A stretch of DNA of 64,000 nucleotides from Dama dama (Eukaryota > Chordata > Mammalia > Artiodactyla > Cervidae). The DNA is taken from the NCBI RefSeq assembly GCF_033118175.1, contig NC_083693.1:22040481-22104480 (forward strand), written 5' to 3'. Under the pieces are notes generated by a model. It had not been told where the DNA came from, ran no database searches, and worked only from the letters and a program-made list of their open reading frames with translations. The position numbers and the translations under genes are program-made. Below are positions 33,618 through 45,790 of the stretch, one piece after another. How positions within the stretch are numbered: position 1 is the stretch's first letter; each line of letters starts with the position of its first letter.

Positions 33618-34057
33618 CAGTAGTTCTCAACTTGAAGAGACTTCGACCCTCCATCCCTCCCCAACTTCCTAGGACTCTCAGCAATGTCTGGAGACGTTTC
33701 TTGTTGCCATGACTGGGGGAATGCGTCTAGACTGTAGAGGCCAGGAATCTGCTCAGCAAACCTCAACACAAGATAGATAGCCCCGCCTTTTCCCTGGTGG
33801 CTCATATGGTAAAGAATCTGCCTGCAATGCAGGAGACCCGGGTTCGATCCCTGAGTAGGGAAGATTCCTTGGAGAAGAAAATGGCAACCCACTACAGTAT
33901 TCTTGCTTGGAGAATTCCAAGGACAGAGGATCCTGGCAGGCTACAGTCCATAGCGTTGTAGAATCGGACACGACTGAGTAACGCTTTCACTTGCACTCTC
34001 TCCTAAAAGAAAATATCCAGCCTCGTGTATCAATAGTGCCAAAGGTGAGAAACCCTG
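33618..34057 (+). mobile_element. MER20 (hAT-Charlie), split by Bov-tA
   Basis: Left part CAGTAGTTCTCAACTTGAAG, CAGCAATGTCTGGAGACGTTT, GACTGTAGAGGCCAGGAATC. Right part AAAATATCCAGCCTCGTG, CAATAGTGCCAAAGGTGAG and AAACCCTG. MER20 copies are known to be enriched in endometrial enhancers in placental mammals. No function is shown here. Confidence 0.85.
33786..33990 (+). mobile_element. Bov-tA SINE inside MER20
   Basis: TTTCCCTGGTGGCTCATATGG, GGGTTCGATCCCTGAG (intact B box near 33840), ATGGCAACCCACTACAG and GGACACGACTGAGTAACG. Full length and little diverged. Confidence 0.95.
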
Positions 34058-35712
34058 GGGTAGAGAAAAGAGGCCCTTTGCCAAATTTTGTACAGCACTT
34101 GGTGGTTGTGTTGCAGAATGAAAATTTTCAAGTAACACAGAAAAGAAGTAGTCAGTCATCTAGGAGGAGAATCAAGCCAAGAGGTATCAATGGTACCAAA
34201 TGATAATGGTTATCAATGGTATCAAATGCCACTGAGTTCCTCTAAACTGAAGAATACAAAGTATCAGTTAGACAAACATATTGAAAATGAAGTTTTTTCA
34301 TGATACTGTTTTGTGGAATGATGAGGGTAAGAGAGGAGTGAAACTCAGGTTAGAATCTGTTGAACAGTGAGTAGAACATAATGAAATGTAAGTTAACAAG
34401 AATAGATAGCTCTTTTGATATTTTTTGGCTGTGAATGGAAGAAGAAAGGGAAAGTATGGAGTGGAGTGAGTTTCATTTTTCAAGGGAGAAATTTATGGAT
34501 ATTTAATAGCCAATGAAACAGATCCAAAGAAGGAGAAAGAGAAATGGATGAGAGATCCTCATAGCACATGAAGATGAAGTGTAGGAATTCAAGGCTTGGG
34601 GTAAAAAAAAAAAAAAAAAAAAAAGACTTTAGGCAGAGGAAGTCTGTCTCCTCCAGTATAATAAGGGAGAAGGAAGACAGAATGTGTGTATCTGCAGGTG
34701 TAAGTGTATAGCTTAAAGATGAAGACTGGCAATCTAAAAGCTTCTATTTTTATTCTAACATAGAAGGTGAGTTCAGCTGCTGAGAACTGGGTAAACAGTG
34801 TGATGTGAGGTATCTAGGCTGAAGACAGCTTGAAGAGTACACTGCATTTAATAGAAGATTTGGATGAGCAAAGAAATACAACAAGATCACCATTTTTTTG
34901 TCTCCACTTTCTCCATCTCTCTCTCTCTTATCTTTCAGTCTAACAACCTGGAGCACAAATACTCAATACCCAGGTGATATTTGAGTTCCCTCCTAAATAT
35001 CAACTATTAATATATGTTAATGTTACAGAGGACACTTCACTAGAATATCTGTTCATTGTTAGTTTTTTCTACTTTAGGACCACATCTCTACACTACATTT
35101 ATAACCTATTACACAGTAATTAGAAATATGCTCATGCAAATTCTGTCTAAACTTTTTGGTTCTCAGTACTTCATAAATTACCTGACGTGAAGGAGAGTAT
35201 ACTTGTACAAAAATTCTCTGCTCACGTCTATTCCTTGGCAACCAGTGATATCCCCAGGCTCACCACTGAGTTATAAGCTTAGAGAGGTCGCAGTTGACTT
35301 CAGTTCTGATTCAACTACAATCTGTGTGCATGAAGCAGACACTTAATGAAACCTGAGGCTTTGTTGGTTCATCATTAAAAGGATATTGTGACCATTGCCT
35401 CTCACAGGACTTGTGAGGATTAACTGCTTGTGCGCGTGAAGCGGTCACACCTCCTGGTTCCAGCTAGCTGTCCTGGCGTGATTATTAACCATGTCTCCTT
35501 CATTCCTCTGCCTCCCTCGTTTCACCCAAGCGTCACCCTTCATGTTTAGCAGTCCATTCTCCAGAGAGATAAAACACTGATTTGCCAGTTACCATGGTGA
35601 AAACACTCCCACGGTGATCAATTTTAAGTTACCAATATGTTGAATTCACAAAGATCCTCAAAATATACTGGCTCTTATGAGCCGATAATAATAGCTGGCT
35701 CCAGCCATTACT
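34058..35712. other. No recognisable feature, apart from an A22 run
   Basis: About 1.65 kb without a recognised repeat or exon. An uninterrupted run of 22 A lies at 34603-34624, and a CT-rich patch at 34903-34935. Confidence 0.45.
34603..34624 (+). repeat. Uninterrupted A22 run
   Basis: Twenty-two A with no recognised element upstream. It could be the tail of an unidentified retrocopy. Confidence 0.9.
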
Positions 35713-35886
35713 GAGAATAGTTCTCAATCTTGGCTGCACACTGTCAAAATGTAATGTAGCCGTAAATATATTGGGTCTCATCCTCAGAGATTCTGATGTA
35801 TAGGTCTAGCATGAGGCCTCAGGACTAGGATTCTTTTCAGAGCTTCTCTGGTGATTCTGACATGCAGCCAATGTTAAGAAACATCA
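35713..35886 (+). mobile_element. MER5-type (hAT-Charlie) relic
   Basis: GAATAGTTCTCAATCTTGGCTGCACA, CAGAGATTCTGATGTATAGG and GGTGATTCTGACATGCAGCC follow the MER5 consensus almost end to end. Confidence 0.78.
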
Positions 35887-36824
35887 CCCTGTATCTACCC
35901 AGACTACAATAGGTTATCAATAAGGGGTGACTATGTCCATTGTATGGGATATTCTCGTGATAATTTTCTTTTGAATGACTCTCCCTTCTTTTACTCAGAC
36001 TTCAATGTGAATGTTAATATGTAAATTGAAAAGATTACTTGAAAACACAACTCTGAAAGACTTCTTGATTTCCACTTCAGGTCTTTCTTCCTGGATTATT
36101 CCCTATCCTAAAACAAATTTGTTCTTTCAAGCCTTGTGTTAGTCCCCTATTCTCATTATCCCTCTTTTTCTTACTTTTTAATATTACCCATCCCTAGGAT
36201 GCCTTTCACAGTATTTGTGATATAAGAGACATAGAGAAAAAAATGTAGAGGTGACCCAAAGGAATATAGGGTCTCAGCTGGCAGAAGGCACACTGGAGTT
36301 TCCATGCCATGGGCTGTGAAGATAGGAAGAAAGCAGTAACCCAATCACAAGCAAGAGAGGGCCAGCCACCCTAAGGAACCAAGGCCACCTAAAGGGGGCA
36401 GGGACAACTTGTAATTGACCAGGAATGGTTTGGATATTTACAAGGATCTAAGCTAGATGTTGGAAAATGTCTATTCAAAGAAAGAAGAGAGAAAGTGGTC
36501 AATATTTTGCTCACCAGCCCATTGAAGAGAAGTCCCCAAAATTCTAAAATAAAACATGTTCATTTTTAGATACTTAAAACTCCCTGTCTTCACTTTAGAG
36601 ATGGACAATCTATTATGGTGAATTAGTCCCTACAACTTTTTTTCCTTAAGCTTTATAAATTACTTTGTTAGTGAAGACACAGTGTCTATATTGTTTTCTG
36701 GATACTTCCATAAAATACTATTTTAGGAAGAAAATGATAAAAGCTGAATACTTTGAAGGTCAGATTTATGAAGTCAACATCCCAAGGTGAGGGAGGTTTC
36801 ATATCTCACGCAGGCAGGGAAATC
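35887..36824. other. No recognisable feature
   Basis: Unique-looking DNA. Confidence 0.45.
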
Positions 36825-36960
36825 ACAGCATCAATATCACATGGGAACTTGTTAGAGAAGCAAATTCTAGAGTCCCATCTTAGACTTACGAATCAGGTTT
36901 TTTAGGGGTAGGGTCAAAGAATCTGCATTTTACCTGAACCTTCAGGTGATTCTAATACGT
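36825..36960 (-). mobile_element. MER5A (hAT-Charlie) relic
   Basis: CAGCATCAATATCACATGGGAACTTG, CAAAGAATCTGCATTTTACC and TCAGGTGATTCTAATACG read as reversed MER5A. Confidence 0.75.
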
Positions 36961-36973
36961 GTTTGCATTCGTA

Positions 36974-37190
36974 CATGCTAAATCGCTTCAGTGTCCGACT
37001 CTTTACAACCCTATGGCCTGTGGCCCGCCAGGCTCCTCTTCCCATGGGATTCTCCAGGCAAGAATATTGGAGTGGGTTGCCATGCCCTCCTCCCGAGGAT
37101 CTTCCTGACCCAGTGACCAAACCCAGTCTCTAAAGTCTCCTGCATTGGCAGGCGGGTTCTTTACCACTAGCACCAACTGGGGAAGCCCCA
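36974..37190 (-). mobile_element. Bov-tA SINE
   Basis: CATGCTAAATCGCTTCAGTG, GGCAAGAATATTGGAGTGGG, CCACTAGCACCAACTGGGG and AAGCCCC. Confidence 0.94.
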
Positions 37191-37967
37191 TGAGGCTTTT
37201 GAGGGCAAAGCAATTCCAGTTATGAAAACATTAACTCCAGAGTTTTAGAAATTGAGTGTGTTTTCATTCTTCTGTTATTCTTGCTTTGTAATGCCAAATG
37301 CTAAAAGGACCAAAAATTATTTCTAGTATGTTCCCCAATCTCAAGAAATAAGTGTTGGTTTAAACTGAACTAGAAGACAATACAAAATATTAGAAACAAG
37401 TTCCCAACTGTGTGACACAGATGCAAAGGACTTGGGCAATCTGGAAAGGAGAAAGAGGTCAGTGTGGCCTAAAGGCCCGGAGGCAGGATTTGGGAAGGAA
37501 GTAGGAATAAGACAGGTTTTGGAGTTAAGCAATATTTAGACAGCTGGAAGAAGGCAAGCTGTGAGAGCTGCTCCTTGGCTAAGCAGATTTGTAATATAGC
37601 AGATCTCGTTCAATCTGGAGATGATGAGATTAGGTGATTATTTCCTTCCTTCCAGAGGGAACATATTGAAAGATGGACTCCTGCAACATCTCAGAATGCA
37701 AGATACTGCACAGGTTCTGCTTGGACCACTGACAACACTCATGTTAATTCTCTGAGTAGAGAGGTGAGCTATGGCTATTCAATGACCATCCTTTGAAAGG
37801 AATCAGAATAACATTTCTTTTGATTCACATTTCTTTCTTAACAGAAATACAATGTTAGGAAAGCTACACATCCTGTTTCTTGGTATCAAGTGGATGTCTT
37901 CTAGCTGAATGTATTTATCTGTTTATTTAAAATTTTCCTGCATACCCTTGTTATTCTTGGAGTAGAA
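37191..37967. other. No recognisable feature
   Basis: Unique-looking DNA. Confidence 0.45.
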
Positions 37968-38165
37968 AAATATAGTACAAAGAGCAAGGGCTTTGAAGTC
38001 AAGTAAAATTCATAAGAATCACAACCATTGACTTGAACTCCTAGTCTGTTGGGCACTATGTTGAGTGGAAACTGAGGCCATGAAAGGCAAGTCCCTTGTC
38101 CTAGATTACACAGTGATGATTCTGGGTTTAATCAGGTTGATCTGAAATCCCTTAACCACTATTTT
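37968..38165 (+). mobile_element. MIR SINE
   Basis: CAAAGAGCAAGGGCTTTGAAGTC (MIR start), then GAAACTGAGGCCATGAAAGGC, TAGATTACACAGTGATG and CCCTTAACCACTATTTTAAC (MIR end). The core is diverged. Confidence 0.65.
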
Positions 38166-38194
38166 AACCTGTCAACATGATTCCAGACCATGAT

Positions 38195-38345
38195 GTTGGG
38201 TGAGCTTAGGCAAGTAAGTCAACTGGGCTTCAGTTTTATCATCTGGATGGTGAAGATGCATGAGACCTTCTCAAACAACTGAGGATCGTTTGAGAAAATA
38301 TGGGCAAAGCCCCTCCTCCAGTTACCTGCTTACCTATACTTAGTG
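38195..38345 (+). mobile_element. MIR SINE fragment
   Basis: GTGAGCTTAGGCAAGTAAGTC, AACTGGGCTTCAGTTTTATC and ATCTGGATGGTGAAGATG match the MIR core. Confidence 0.6.
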
Positions 38346-39144
38346 GGGGAGCATCTAATTCTCATTGCATTCACCTCCTAAATGGATGAGACATCTGGTG
38401 TACCCAGATTATGCCATTAGGCATCTTATTTTGTTCTAAACTTAACAAAAGAAGTTTAGAACAAAGTGGCCCAGAAATAAAGGAAGGGTTGTGCTAGCAT
38501 GTTATCACTTTGATTTTATCTTACCTCAGGGAGTAAAAATAATGACCATCCATTAAAGCAATATCAAGTAGGGGGAGGTTATACATTTCCTATGAACCTC
38601 TGTTTCTGTCAGATTCTCATGCTGTTAAGATTTTTTCCTAAAATGTGAGCTTTGATACTTTATCAACCCCTCAGATCTTTACTCATCAAGGGACTCTAAA
38701 GAACATTCCTCACCAGGAATTAAATCATTTATTTTAAAACTACATTACTAATTTGTCTATTGCGGGATATAGAACAGAAAAAGTCTAATTCTTTTTTTTC
38801 CTTTTACAGCAGCAGGGTCGCAACACCACAGGCAGCTGCTTTCCAAATTGTCCAGCCATTAAGTAATTATTTCCTCATCATAAGAGCAGATGGGAGAGAG
38901 CACCTCCCTCCCTGCTTAATAGAGCCCTCACTTCCTCTGCCTTCTCCTCCACGCTGCCTTGAAATGGGCTAGGCTTATAGAAGTATAGTATTGGTTTTCT
39001 TCTTATAATTGAAGAAATATAATGTGACTAAGCATTCTGACTGCTGATTGTTTTTCAACAGCCTTAAAAGGCAACAAAGGATGACAGCAATCCTTTGATA
39101 GTGGATGATCATGAGATGCTAGATCTGGAAGCAGCAGGATGTAT
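38346..39144. other. No recognisable feature
   Basis: Unique-looking DNA. Confidence 0.45.
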
Positions 39145-39300
39145 TATCTAGGACATGTCCCTTCCTATGTTTGTGAGGAACTTAAGTTCAGAGAAGTGAT
39201 TTGGTCAAGGTCCTACTTAGCAGGTGGCATAGTTGAGTCTTGGGTTCTAGTCTTAGCACTTGAGGCTCAGTGGAGTGTTTCCTCCATTACTCCATGGATA
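39145..39300 (+). mobile_element. MIR SINE fragment
   Basis: GAGGAACTTAAGTTCAGAGAAGTG, TTTGGTCAAGGTCCTAC and TTGGGTTCTAGTCTTAGC fit the MIR 3' half. Confidence 0.55.
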
Positions 39301-39439
39301 TGGGTCTGGACCATGAACTTATCTCACCTTCCTAATAGCTATCTACCTTCTGATGTCAGAAGAAACAGATACAGTGAGTGATGTTTTGTCTCTTTTTGTA
39401 GAAAGGTGGAGGATAATGTTGAGATTTTAGCAATCTGCA

Positions 39440-40165
39440 TATACTTTTTTGGTAAAGTTAACATATAACATTGTTAGTTTCAGGTATACAACATAATGAT
39501 TTGATATTTGTGTATATTATATAATGATCACCACAAGAAATCTAATTAACATTCATCACTATATATAGTTACAATTTTTTTCTTGTGATGAGAACTTTCA
39601 AGGTTTACTCCCTTAGCAACTTTCAGATATAAAATATTGCTAACTATAGTCACAATGCTGTACATTATATCTCCATGACTTATTTATTTTATAACTAGAA
39701 GCTTATACCTTTAGACTACCTTCACTCATTTTGTCCACTCCCTTCTCCCCACCTCTGGTGACCTCCAATCTGTTCCTTGTATCTATGAATTCATTTTGTT
39801 GTTGCTTTTAATTCCACATGTAAGTGAGATCATACAGTATTTGTATTTCTCTGTATTTGTCTTTCTCTGACTTACTTCATTTAGCATAATGGCCTCAAGA
39901 TATACCCATGTTGTCCCAAAAACTATTTTCTTCCTTTCTTTGGCTGAATAATATTCCATGGTGTATATATATGTATATTTTTCTTTATTTGTCTTTTGAT
40001 AGACAGGTTGTTTCCATATCTTGACTATTGTGAAAAATGCTGCAATAAATGTGGGAGTGCAGATATCTTTTTGAGTTAGTGCATTTATTTGCTTCAGATA
40101 AATACCCAGAAGTGGAATTGCCAGCTAATATGGTAGTTTCATTTTTAACTTTTTACTTGTGCTCA
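39440..40165 (-). mobile_element. Old L1 3' region, 5'-truncated
   Basis: GTAAAGTTAACATATAACATTG, TCAGGTATACAACATAATG, ATTCCACATGTAAGTGAGATC, TGGCTGAATAATATTCCATGG, ATGCTGCAATAAATGTGGG, CCAGAAGTGGAATTGCC: continuous reverse L1 over about 700 bp, uninterrupted by younger elements. Confidence 0.88.
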
Positions 40166-41405
40166 AAGATATCATCAATATCCGTATCACCATTCATCCT
40201 AAACCCAGGCAAAGTCTAATAAAGTTCACATTTTACAGGTAAATAGAAAACTTTAGAAGATTAAATCTCCAACAACTACTAGCTGCCTGTATATGGTGTT
40301 CAGTCAACTTTAATTTCCTCTTTCACTCATCCTTTTTCTATCTTTTAATATTTTAATTTCCAAACTCTCTCAGAATAGTGATTTCTCAATGTGTGTCAAT
40401 TTTTTCTCAATAAAACTGGAAAAATTTACTAAATAAGTATTAAAAATAGAGAATTCTCCCTTGGATGTATTTCATATTGTTCTGATCCAGCGTTTTCTGT
40501 GTGGTCCACAGAGCTACCATGTGTGTTCTAAGGATCCAAGAGTGGGGATGGTGCTTGTTTAAAATGTTTTTTCCCAGGCTTCTCCCCAGACATACTGAAT
40601 TCTGTTTTCTGGGACATGGAGGGGAGAAGTTAAAAACAGGAATCGGCATACATTTTCCCTTCTGCATCTGCCTCTGTAACTTCAGGTAACCCAACTATAG
40701 TTATAAATGAGGTGATTTTAATGCTAAAAAGACAATGAGCTAAGCCCAGTGGCCCCTCTGAATCCCCATACCACCTTGTAGGACTCCACTCTCACCACAA
40801 ATCCCCAGGTACCTTGAGTGTCTTTAGTGTCTAAGAACCGGTTTTCAAAGGGTCTTCTATTCTGGTTTCTACATGCATGCCCACTCCTACAAAACACTTG
40901 TAGACAGCATCTGACCATGAGGACAACTCTGCTCTGCCCAAAGCACCTGATGGTCTCATGGGGAGAAACTCCAGGTGTTACAGAGGCAGTGTAATTCCTT
41001 CTGCCATCACCACAGTGAGGTAGGAAGAAGGATCCTGTCTCCAGCTTGGGATTGCACATTATTCCTGAGCTCAAGTTTTCCACTTCTCGTCCCTGGGTTT
41101 CACAAAATCTGTTGTAAGAATAACTTGCTCTGCCCTTCCTCTCAATAGAGCTTTGACTGAAGTCCAGGAACATGCTTTGCTATCTGCCCATAGCTCAACC
41201 TCTACTCCCAGCACAAAACCACGCACACCCTTTTTGGGTCCCTATGCACCACACATAGAATTCTACCATATAGATACATGGGTTTTCCAAAGATCCAGAA
41301 CTCATCAGAAAGATTGGATTTTAGGGAATGAAATAGCCCACTCTATTCATCTTCGACTTGCAGGGTTTCATTATTTTAAAAATTGCGTTTTGTCTTATAT
41401 CCTCC
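40166..41405. other. Unique DNA with a 149-codon open frame on the minus strand
   Basis: No repeat recognised. The minus frame 40724-41173 is open for 149 codons, is rich in Arg and Cys, and shows no domain that I know. Without homology or splice context it is not annotated as a gene. Confidence 0.4.
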
Positions 41406-41407
41406 TT

Positions 41408-41457
41408 TATATATGTGTGTGTGTGTATATGTGTGTGTGTATACATACACACATATA
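41408..41457. repeat. (TG)n/(CA)n microsatellite
   Basis: ATATGTGTGTGTGTGTATATG followed by TATACATACACACATATAC. Self-complementary halves could form a hairpin. Confidence 0.9.
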
Positions 41458-41692
41458 CTCTTACATGCATTTTAGGTGAAGTGTAGAACAAAATACTAAG
41501 TGGATAGCAGAAATGCAGTACAGAAATATAAAAAGGACAGAAACAAAATCAAGTACATGAGAAAACTCTAATCAACAAGAATAAAAGAATGGAGAGATAG
41601 AACGAGAGGTACTCAATTAACATACAGGCAGAGTAAGTCAACAAGAAAGCATGAAAAGTTATAAGGAATGGGCAAAAGCACAGTGACAAAAT

Positions 41693-41840
41693 TAGCTAAT
41701 ATTTATTGAGTGATACCAGATCTTGTGCTATGTGCTATGTGCTGTACTTGCAAATTTCAGTTAAGCACCACAAAAATTCTATCACATTAATGGTACTTTG
41801 ATTTCCATTTTGTATTAGGCAAGTGAATCTCAGTTAGGCT
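41693..41840 (+). mobile_element. MIR SINE fragment
   Basis: AATATTTATTGAGTGATACCAG, CTTGTGCTATGTGCTATGTGC and TGATTTCCATTTTGTATTAGG match the MIR/L2 core in order. Confidence 0.55.
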
Positions 41841-42103
41841 TGGTGCACACAGTCTACTGTTTTTAATATACAGTATAATACATATACTGTTTTTGATGCC
41901 AGTGTTGCTATTTGACACTCTACTGTATTCCCACTGCTTGAGGCTCAACCCTAGGTCACCTCCCCTTTGATGCCTTTGGGCGCTTCCCCTTGGCCTTTTT
42001 CCATGATCCAGTGACTCAAAATTTATGTCTCCTCCTAGGCTCTGCTGCCACTTTTTCATGCCTCACTGATTTTATACATTTCTAGCCTGACTAGAAGTCA
42101 AAT

Positions 42104-42279
42104 TTCTGAATCTGCTTGCAATGCAGAAGACCTGGGTTCCATCCCTGAGTCAGCGAGATTCCCTGGAGAAGGTAATGGCTCCCTACTCCAGTATTCTTAC
42201 CTGGAGAATTCCATGGACAGAGCAGCCTTGTGGGCTACAGTCCAAAGAGTTGGACATGACTGAGCATCTAAACACACAC
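42104..42279 (+). mobile_element. Bov-tA SINE, 5'-truncated head
   Basis: Starts at CTGAATCTGCTTGCAATGC (A box lost), then GGGTTCCATCCCTGAG, CCTGGAGAATTCCATGG, GACATGACTGAGCATC. Confidence 0.92.
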
Positions 42280-43206
42280 GCATGCACATTGTAAACTAGA
42301 ATTTGAACTAAGACAGGCAGATTATTGGCAAAAACAAAAGCCAGATGGAATATGTTGGACAAAACAACAGAAATGATGAGCTGCATTTTTTTAAAATATT
42401 TTTTTAAATGGTCCTATGATGACCATTTTTAGATTTTGAAGAGTCAGAGGGTCAGGTAAGAGCTAGAAAATGAAGGATGACCACTCCCCTTCCATTTCAG
42501 CCAACAAATTCCATGGTTTCCCCAGTCATCACACTGGGTATGCTCAGACTAGGGACTGCCAGATGGCCCTTCTCCACTCTCTTCAGATTATGAGGACCTA
42601 GAAATTATTTTCTCTACACTGTTGATAACCAAAGGCAGAGACCATGATAGTGACATACTAGGAAAAAAGAGCAATTGAAATAAATGAAAATGCAGCAGAT
42701 GAACTTAAAGAAACAGCAATAAAAAATTGAGGTAGAAAATAATAAACCTTAGTTACAGCACCAAATAATTTACATACTTCCCTCCAACCTGCAAATCTAG
42801 GTCTTTAAGGGAGTGAAATACATTTTGCAGACCTGATAATGAAAATCTGTATTCCATAATTTGCAACTTCCTGGCTATGTTATGCCAAGTGCATGTTAAA
42901 CAAGGCATTCTGCAACCTAATTGTGGGTGACTTATCCCCATTCTAATTGTGTTTTAAAAATACGTCTTTCTATCTCATTCATGCATACCCAGATCACTTT
43001 GTTTTTCCCCTAAAGCACAGCAGTGAAACACACAAAACTGAGGAGTTTTTATTTTGCTGTGCACCCAGCAATCCTGAATGGCAAAATAATGGGGACTGGC
43101 AAACACTTTTTTCTGTGATGCCCCAGATCAGATGTTCGGATTTCTTACTGGTTTCCAAGGTTAGGATTGCAAGAGCAACATGGCACGCAAAGATAAGTGT
43201 TTAAGA
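42280..43206. other. No recognisable feature
   Basis: Unique-looking DNA. Confidence 0.45.
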
Positions 43207-43426
43207 CAGCGATTCTCTGTCAGGGGTGATTTTTGCTCACCTCTCCTGGGGACATGTGGCAATATGTGGTGATATTTTTGGTTGTCCTAATGGGAGGAGG
43301 CTATTGGCATGTAGTGAGTAAAGAGATGCTGACAAATATCATACAAGGCTCAGGAAAGTTCCCACCAAAAAAGAAATATTCTGTCCCACCTGTTAATAGT
43401 AACAGTGTCCAAGTTATGAAACTCTG
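43207..43426 (+). mobile_element. MER20 (hAT-Charlie), uninterrupted
   Basis: Starts CAGCGATTCTCTGTCAGGGG, includes GGCAATATGTGGTGATATTTTTGG, and ends TTATGAAACTCTG. The length (220 bp) equals the known element, and the flanks GTTTAAGA and ATTTAAGG look like an 8-bp hAT TSD with two changes. More diverged than the copy at 33618. Confidence 0.8.
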
Positions 43427-43960
43427 ATTTAAGGTATTATTAAAAGCCATTCGATTAAACTTTTTTCATCATGACACATTGCTTGAGACTTGTACATGAA
43501 AAATCAAAGAATTTTATTTAAAAAGACTACCGATTTATATGAAGAAAATATATACAGTGTGTCTTTGTTTATGAGAGCCTCAGCTGATTTCCACCAGTGC
43601 CTCTGTTATAGGAATTGTAGCCCAAGAGATCACAGTGGTCTTCTCCACTGGCAAGGCTGAGGTCAGTACCCACACACGAGTCTGGAAGCCAACCAGTGCA
43701 AAGATAAGCTAGTCAAAGCAACAACAGAAGGAAGAAGGGGCAGCAAAGTCCTTAGAAATGTCAAGAGGAACAAGTTGATATTTCAGATTTAAAGGAGCAG
43801 GAATGTCTGAAGGTGGGTATGTGAGTGGCAAGGCCAAGGATTCTGAGCATTAAACCAATGTGGAATGAGGACAGTCTGCAGCAGTAAAAGACTTTGAGAC
43901 TCCCGACTATATAACATATGTATGACATAATTATAGCAATATTGTAATAAGCTGGTGGGC
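43427..43960. other. No recognisable feature
   Basis: Unique-looking DNA. Confidence 0.45.
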
Positions 43961-43962
43961 AG

Positions 43963-44178
43963 ATGTGCTAAGTTGCTTCAGCCGTGTCTGACTCTTTGAG
44001 ACCCCATGGACTGTAGCCCACCAGGCTCCTCTGTCCATGAGATTTCCCAGGCAAGAATACAGGAGTGGGTTGCCATGCCCTCCTCCACAGGATCTTCCCA
44101 GCCCAGGGATCAAACCCATGTCTCTTGTCTCCTGCATTGGCAGGCAAGTTCCTTACTGCTAGTGCCACCTGGGAAGCT
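43963..44178 (-). mobile_element. Bov-tA SINE
   Basis: GTGCTAAGTTGCTTCAGCCG, GGCAAGAATACAGGAGTGGG, CTAGTGCCACCTGGGAAGC. Full length and reversed. Confidence 0.95.
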
Positions 44179-45094
44179 TAAAATATAGTATAGTATAATA
44201 TGTATATTTTATATTTAAGTTTTATATATGAGTAAACCAAAGGTGAGAGAATTTAATTTTTTTCATAAGGTGTCAAAGTTATTATGAGGCAATAAATGTT
44301 TTACTACCATGAAATGAGAAAAGCCTTCCCTCCCTCTAAGCTCTAGCAGCCTGTTCACATGCTCATTTAGCTTATTATCATATTTTACATATGTCTCCAG
44401 GGAGCATTCATATTTTTAACCTTTCTCCCCCACAAAAAACCCATATCTTCCTTGCCTCAGTTACCTGTGTCTGTTCCTTACGAGTAGGAGAGTGCTTATC
44501 TTATACTGTGTGTATCCCTCTTCAGGGCAGGCATCGACTGAATGGAACTGAAAAGTGAGCTTTATAACAACAGAAATGCAAATAAAAATAAATGTCTACC
44601 TGCATAACATATCCTTATATTCATTTTTATACATTACTCCTGATGATGATCATATTTTCTTCATTATTTTTCTCCAAAGGAAATTGGGGAAAAATAAGCA
44701 AGAAATTATGAAATGTTATTCTTCCAGTAAATTTTAATTATTTTTCAAAATTTTAATTTTGTAAAGAGAGCATTTTATATGTGTACAACTACAGGCAAAA
44801 TGATTAAAATGATGAGTCAGGGTAAATTTGATTTGGGTTGCTACTGAAAGTTTACTATTTGAGTCCCCTGGGCTCTTAGAGACTCAGAGCATCCCAGGGT
44901 GGAAGAAAATTGGATAAATTTGGTGAATATAATTGTACTGTGAGCTGACTCCTCCCAAATGAATGGCTTATAAAAAATATTCTTTATATCAGTAACTTTC
45001 TGCCTAACAGATGTATTCACAGCAAAGACTTAGGTAGAGGAAACATTTGGGAGCAGGAGAGTTCTTTTATTAAGGTCCAAACCTCACTTTATTT
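44179..45094. other. No recognisable feature
   Basis: AT-rich unique DNA. Confidence 0.45.
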
Positions 45095-45790
45095 GCGGGA
45101 ACTTTCAAACAATGACAGAACATGGAGGAATCTTAAATGCATATTACCAAGTGAAAGAAACCAATTTGAAAAGGCTACACACTGTAGGATTCCAACTATA
45201 TGACATTCTAGAGAAGGCAGAATGATGAAGATTAGTAGCTGGCTGGTGTTGAGTCAAAGGAGAGATGAGTAGATGGAACACAGAGAAGTTTTAGGGCCGT
45301 GAAATACTCTGTGTGATACCATGATGATGGATAAGTGTCATTATGTATGTGTGTGTGTTCAGTTGTATCTGCCTCTTTCTGAGTCCTCCAGGCTCCTCTG
45401 TTCATGGGATTGTCCAGGAAAGAATACTGGAGTGGTTTGCCATTTCCTTCTCCAGGGGATCTTCCCAACTCAGGAATCAAACCTGGGTCTCCTGCATTGT
45501 AGGTGGTTTCTTTATTGACTCAGCCACCAGGGAAGCTGCATATGTCATACATTTATCCAAACACACAGCATGTACAACAATGAAGACTCAAGCCTATGCA
45601 CTTTGGGTGATTACGATATGCCAGTGTAGATTCATCAGTTGTAATGAATGTACCACTCTAGTGAAGAATGTTGGTAACAGAGGAGGCTCTTGTGTGGGGG
45701 ACAGGGGGAAGATGGGAAATCTCTGTATCTTCCCCTCAAATTTGTTGTGAACCTAAACTGCTCTCCAAAAAAAATCTTAATAATTTTTTA
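45095..45790 (+). mobile_element. Old L1 (L1M) 3' UTR, split by Bov-tA
   Basis: AAATGCATATTACCAAGTGAAAG, CTATATGACATTCTAGAGAAGGC, and after the SINE CATTTATCCAAACACACAGC, GATGGGAAATCTCTGTATC, TGTGAACCTAAACTGCTC and AAAAAAAATCTTAATAA, all in the L1ME/L1M order. Confidence 0.82.
45350..45540 (-). mobile_element. Bov-tA SINE inside L1
   Basis: TCAGTTGTATCTGCCTCTTTC, GTTCATGGGATTGTCCAGG, CAGGAATCAAACCTGGGTC, CAGCCACCAGGGAAGC. Confidence 0.93.

Noticed and set aside
35588..35604. RFX X-box-like GTTACCATGGTGAAAAC
   Set aside because: A single motif match with an imperfect second half-site in unique DNA is not enough to call a regulatory site.
45343..45750. 135-codon plus-strand frame
   Set aside because: It runs through a reversed Bov-tA into L1 3' UTR sequence, a chance fusion across two repeats.
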